Source of the DNA: an uncultured Lachnospiraceae bacterium
Lineage (GTDB): Bacteria > Bacillota > Clostridia > Lachnospirales > Lachnospiraceae
Direction of reading: 5' to 3'
Assembly (NCBI GenBank): GCA_948665105.1
Contig: CAPNGW010000116.1
Location: 1-7,319 of the forward strand
DNA length: 7,319 nucleotides
Shown here: in pieces, positions 6,042-7,319 of the stretch
How positions within the stretch are numbered: position 1 is the stretch's first letter
How the letters are laid out: each line of letters starts with the position of its first letter
Translations under genes and position numbers: made by a program
Notes under the pieces: model-generated
Told to the model about the DNA's origin: nothing
The model's input: only the letters and a program-made list of their open reading frames with translations
Database searches by the model: none

Positions 6042-6178
6042 TTGAGAGAATTATAGTAGTGAATATTTTATAGCCATGAACAAGACAAGCTTCCCGGAAC
6101 TACCTGGGTTCTGCCGATGAAGCCGGAGAAATTATAAAAGAAAAGTATAGTGCATGTAAATTTTGCATCTCCCAACCC
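6029..6178. other. Gene-free gap upstream of the small membrane protein and alaS
   Basis: No gene with a start codon and ribosome binding site is visible here on either strand. A frame open from 6080 to 6217 reads like degraded coding sequence (ASRNYLGSADEAGEIIKEKYS) but has no start. The expected T-box leader of an aminoacyl-tRNA synthetase gene is not recognised: the conserved GGGTGGTACCGCG-type motif is absent. Confidence 0.5.
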
Positions 6179-6207
6179 TTGAAAATCAAAAGGTCTTATG
6201 GTATCAT
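6179..6207 (+). promoter_or_regulatory. Sigma-A promoter for the small membrane gene and alaS
   Basis: TTGAAA at 6179-6184 and TATCAT at 6202-6207 each match consensus at five of six positions with the ideal 17-base spacer. Transcription would begin near 6214, about 20 bases before the ATG at 6235. The -10 box lies inside the hairpin 6190-6215. Confidence 0.6.
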
Positions 6208-6215
6208 AAGGCTTT
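6190..6215 (+). other. Hairpin overlapping the alaS-operon promoter
   Basis: The arms 6190-6200 and 6205-6215 form eleven pairs (two of them G-T) around a GTAT loop; the core CTTATG/CATAAG is perfect. It is followed by AGAAC rather than T, so it is a poor terminator. It could act on read-through RNA from the vWA gene or as a protein-binding palindrome at the promoter. Confidence 0.4.
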
Positions 6216-6234
6216 AGAACGGAGGTGCAAAACT

Positions 6235-6375
6235 ATGGCATTTTTAGCAAGTTTCATACAATACGTTGTAATTTTTATTATCCTGGCCGCCCTTGGGGTA
6301 GGCGGAGTTTTTCTGGGCAAATATTTAAGAACCAGAAAGGACGCTAAGGAAGCGTCCCGTAATACAAACGAATAG
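6235..6375 (+). CDS. Small single-pass membrane protein preceding alaS
   Basis: A 46-residue protein starts at ATG 6235, nine bases after GGAGG at 6221-6225. Residues about 6-28 (FIQYVVIFIILAALGVGGVFLG) form one hydrophobic membrane segment, followed by a charged tail rich in Lys, Arg and Asp (YLRTRKDAKEASRN). By the positive-inside rule the C-terminus should face the cytoplasm. The stop is 17 bases before the alaS start, so the two genes should share a transcript. I recall similar short proteins in Clostridia genomes, but no function is established to my knowledge. A longer reading from an ATG at 6163 adds 24 residues without a ribosome binding site and would cross the promoter, so it is rejected. 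Confidence 0.8.
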   Translation: MAFLASFIQYVVIFIILAALGVGGVFLGKYLRTRKDAKEASRNTNE

Positions 6376-6392
6376 ATGTTGGAGGAACCATT

Positions 6393-7319
6393 GTGAAACC
6401 ATATGGAGTAAACGAACTGCGCCGGATGTACCTGGAATTCTTTGAAAGCAAGGACCATCTGGCGATGAAGAGCTTTTCGCTGGTACCGCACAACGATAAC
6501 AGCCTGCTCTTAATCAATGCGGGTATGGCCCCCTTAAAGCCTTATTTTACCGGACAGGAGATTCCTCCCAGGAAGCGGGTCACAACCTGTCAGAAATGTA
6601 TCCGTACCGGAGACATTGAGAATGTGGGAAAGACGGCCAGGCACCTGACCTTCTTTGAGATGCTTGGTAACTTTTCCTTCGGTGATTATTTCAAGCACGA
6701 GGCCATTGCATGGTCCTGGGAATTTTTGACCCAGGTTCTCGGCATGGACCCACAGCGTCTGTATCCTTCTATTTACGGGGAGGATGAGGAAGCCTTTGAA
6801 ATCTGGAATAAGGAAATCGGGATTCCGGCAGAGAGGATTACCCGCTTTTACCGTGATGAGAACGGCGACTGCGATAACTTCTGGGAGCATGGAGCAGGTC
6901 CCTGCGGCCCCTGCTCCGAGATTTACTACGACCGTGGAGAGAAGTATGGCTGCAACAGTCCGGACTGTAAGGTGGGATGTGACTGCGACCGCTTCATGGA
7001 AGTGTGGAACAATGTGTTTACCCAGTTCGATGGAGATGGACACGGACATTATGAGGAGCTGGCCAACAAAAATATTGACACCGGTATGGGCCTGGAGCGC
7101 CTGGCTGTGGTGGTACAGGATGTGGATTCTGTATTTGACATTGACACCATGAAGGCCATCCGCGATAGGATTTGCGAGATTGCCGGGGTGACCTACCAGA
7201 CCGATGCCAGAAACGACGTATCTATCCGCCTCATTACCGACCATATCCGTTCCACCACCTTTATGATATCCGACGGTATCATGCCTTCCAACGAGGGCCG
7301 GGGCTATGTTCTCCGCCGT
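6393..7319 (+). CDS. alaS: Alanine-tRNA ligase, N-terminal part (runs off the edge)
   Basis: Alanyl-tRNA synthetase charges tRNA-Ala with alanine in the cytoplasm. The first 309 codons are present. Class II catalytic landmarks are: SLVPHNDNSLLLINAGM near residues 29-45, the motif 2 region TTCQKCIRTGDIENVG around 64-79, HLTFFEMLGNFSFGDYF after it, GAGPCGPCSEIYYD near 171-184, and motif 3 NIDTGMGLERL near 228-238. The segment ends with SIRLITDHIRSTTFM and NEGRGYVLRR, all hallmarks of the enzyme. A Cys-rich insert (CNSPDCKVGCDCDRF) follows the active-site loop and resembles the version common in Clostridia. The start is GTG at 6393, seven bases after GGAGG at 6381-6385; the overlapping TTG at 6392 is in another frame. 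The editing and C-Ala domains lie beyond the window. It is co-transcribed with the small membrane protein upstream. Confidence 0.97.
   Translation, partial: MKPYGVNELRRMYLEFFESKDHLAMKSFSLVPHNDNSLLLINAGMAPLKPYFTGQEIPPRKRVTTCQKCIRTGDIENVGKTARHLTFFEMLGNFSFGDYFKHEAIAWSWEFLTQVLGMDPQRLYPSIYGEDEEAFEIWNKEIGIPAERITRFYRDENGDCDNFWEHGAGPCGPCSEIYYDRGEKYGCNSPDCKVGCDCDRFMEVWNNVFTQFDGDGHGHYEELANKNIDTGMGLERLAVVVQDVDSVFDIDTMKAIRDRICEIAGVTYQTDARNDVSIRLITDHIRSTTFMISDGIMPSNEGRGYVLRR

Noticed and set aside
6163..6234. Longer start (ATG 6163) for the small membrane protein
   Set aside because: No ribosome binding site; it would span the TTGAAA/TATCAT promoter and the hairpin, while ATG 6235 has GGAGG at proper distance and starts directly before the membrane segment.
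6784..7152. Plus-strand frame of 122 codons inside alaS
   Set aside because: It is an off-frame reading of the alaS catalytic region without a ribosome binding site.
6534..7244. Long minus-strand open frame (236 codons) antisense to alaS
   Set aside because: The + strand frame is unmistakable alanyl-tRNA synthetase; the antisense frame is a shadow of GC-rich codon usage.
1..7319. CRISPR array, tRNA or rRNA genes, insertion sequences or attachment sites
   Set aside because: No repeat-spacer pattern, no tRNA-like cloverleaf or rRNA segment, no transposase or integrase frame and no direct repeats flanking the macro/vWA pair were recognised by eye.

Overview
The window looks like a chromosomal segment of a spore-forming Clostridia member, most like Lachnospiraceae. 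The evidence is a full-length spoIVA (a protein specific to endospore formers), strong AGGAGG-type ribosome binding sites, intermediate GC content, and an alaS of the Clostridia type with a Cys-rich insert. I cannot name the species. All supported genes are on the + strand.

Layout. (1) Positions 3-197: the last 64 codons of a diacylglycerol-kinase-family lipid kinase. (2) Positions 198-328: a gap ending in a compact regulatory node, where a strong hairpin plus T-run, a probable sigma-E promoter and the spoIVA ribosome binding site all overlap. (3) Positions 329-1816: spoIVA, the ATPase that builds the spore coat basement layer, followed by a terminator. (4) Positions 1900-4021: a housekeeping-type promoter driving a two-gene operon of an MtaD/TrzA-like amidohydrolase (nucleoside deaminase family) and an UlaG-like metallo-beta-lactamase-fold hydrolase 8 bases downstream, ending in a strong terminator at 4129-4154. 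(5) Positions 4232-6028: a visibly AT-richer pair, a macro-domain protein with an HTH-like C-terminal domain and a stand-alone von Willebrand A (vWA) protein with an intact metal site. (6) Positions 6029-6234: a gap with hairpins and a good sigma-A promoter. (7) Positions 6235-7319: a 46-residue membrane protein followed by alaS, which starts at GTG and runs off the right edge. alaS is easy to miss in ORF calling because it lacks an early ATG and has no stop in the window.

How the parts work together. spoIVA appears to be insulated from its upstream neighbour and switched on only in the mother cell by sigma-E. The amidohydrolase and MBL-fold genes are probably co-transcribed and may share a purine or nucleoside salvage or detoxification route. 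The macro and vWA genes look like a two-gene accessory cassette placed between core genes. Macro domains bind or hydrolyse ADP-ribose, so an ADP-ribose-linked stress role is plausible, but nothing in the window shows a partner ADP-ribosyltransferase.

The most interesting non-coding observation is the spoIVA node. Read-through RNA from the lipid kinase would fold into a terminator that also buries the spoIVA ribosome binding site. RNA started at the predicted sigma-E promoter begins inside the hairpin and lacks its left arm, so it escapes both effects. A weaker version of the layout (anti-SD stem with a -10 box in the loop) lies in front of the vWA gene.
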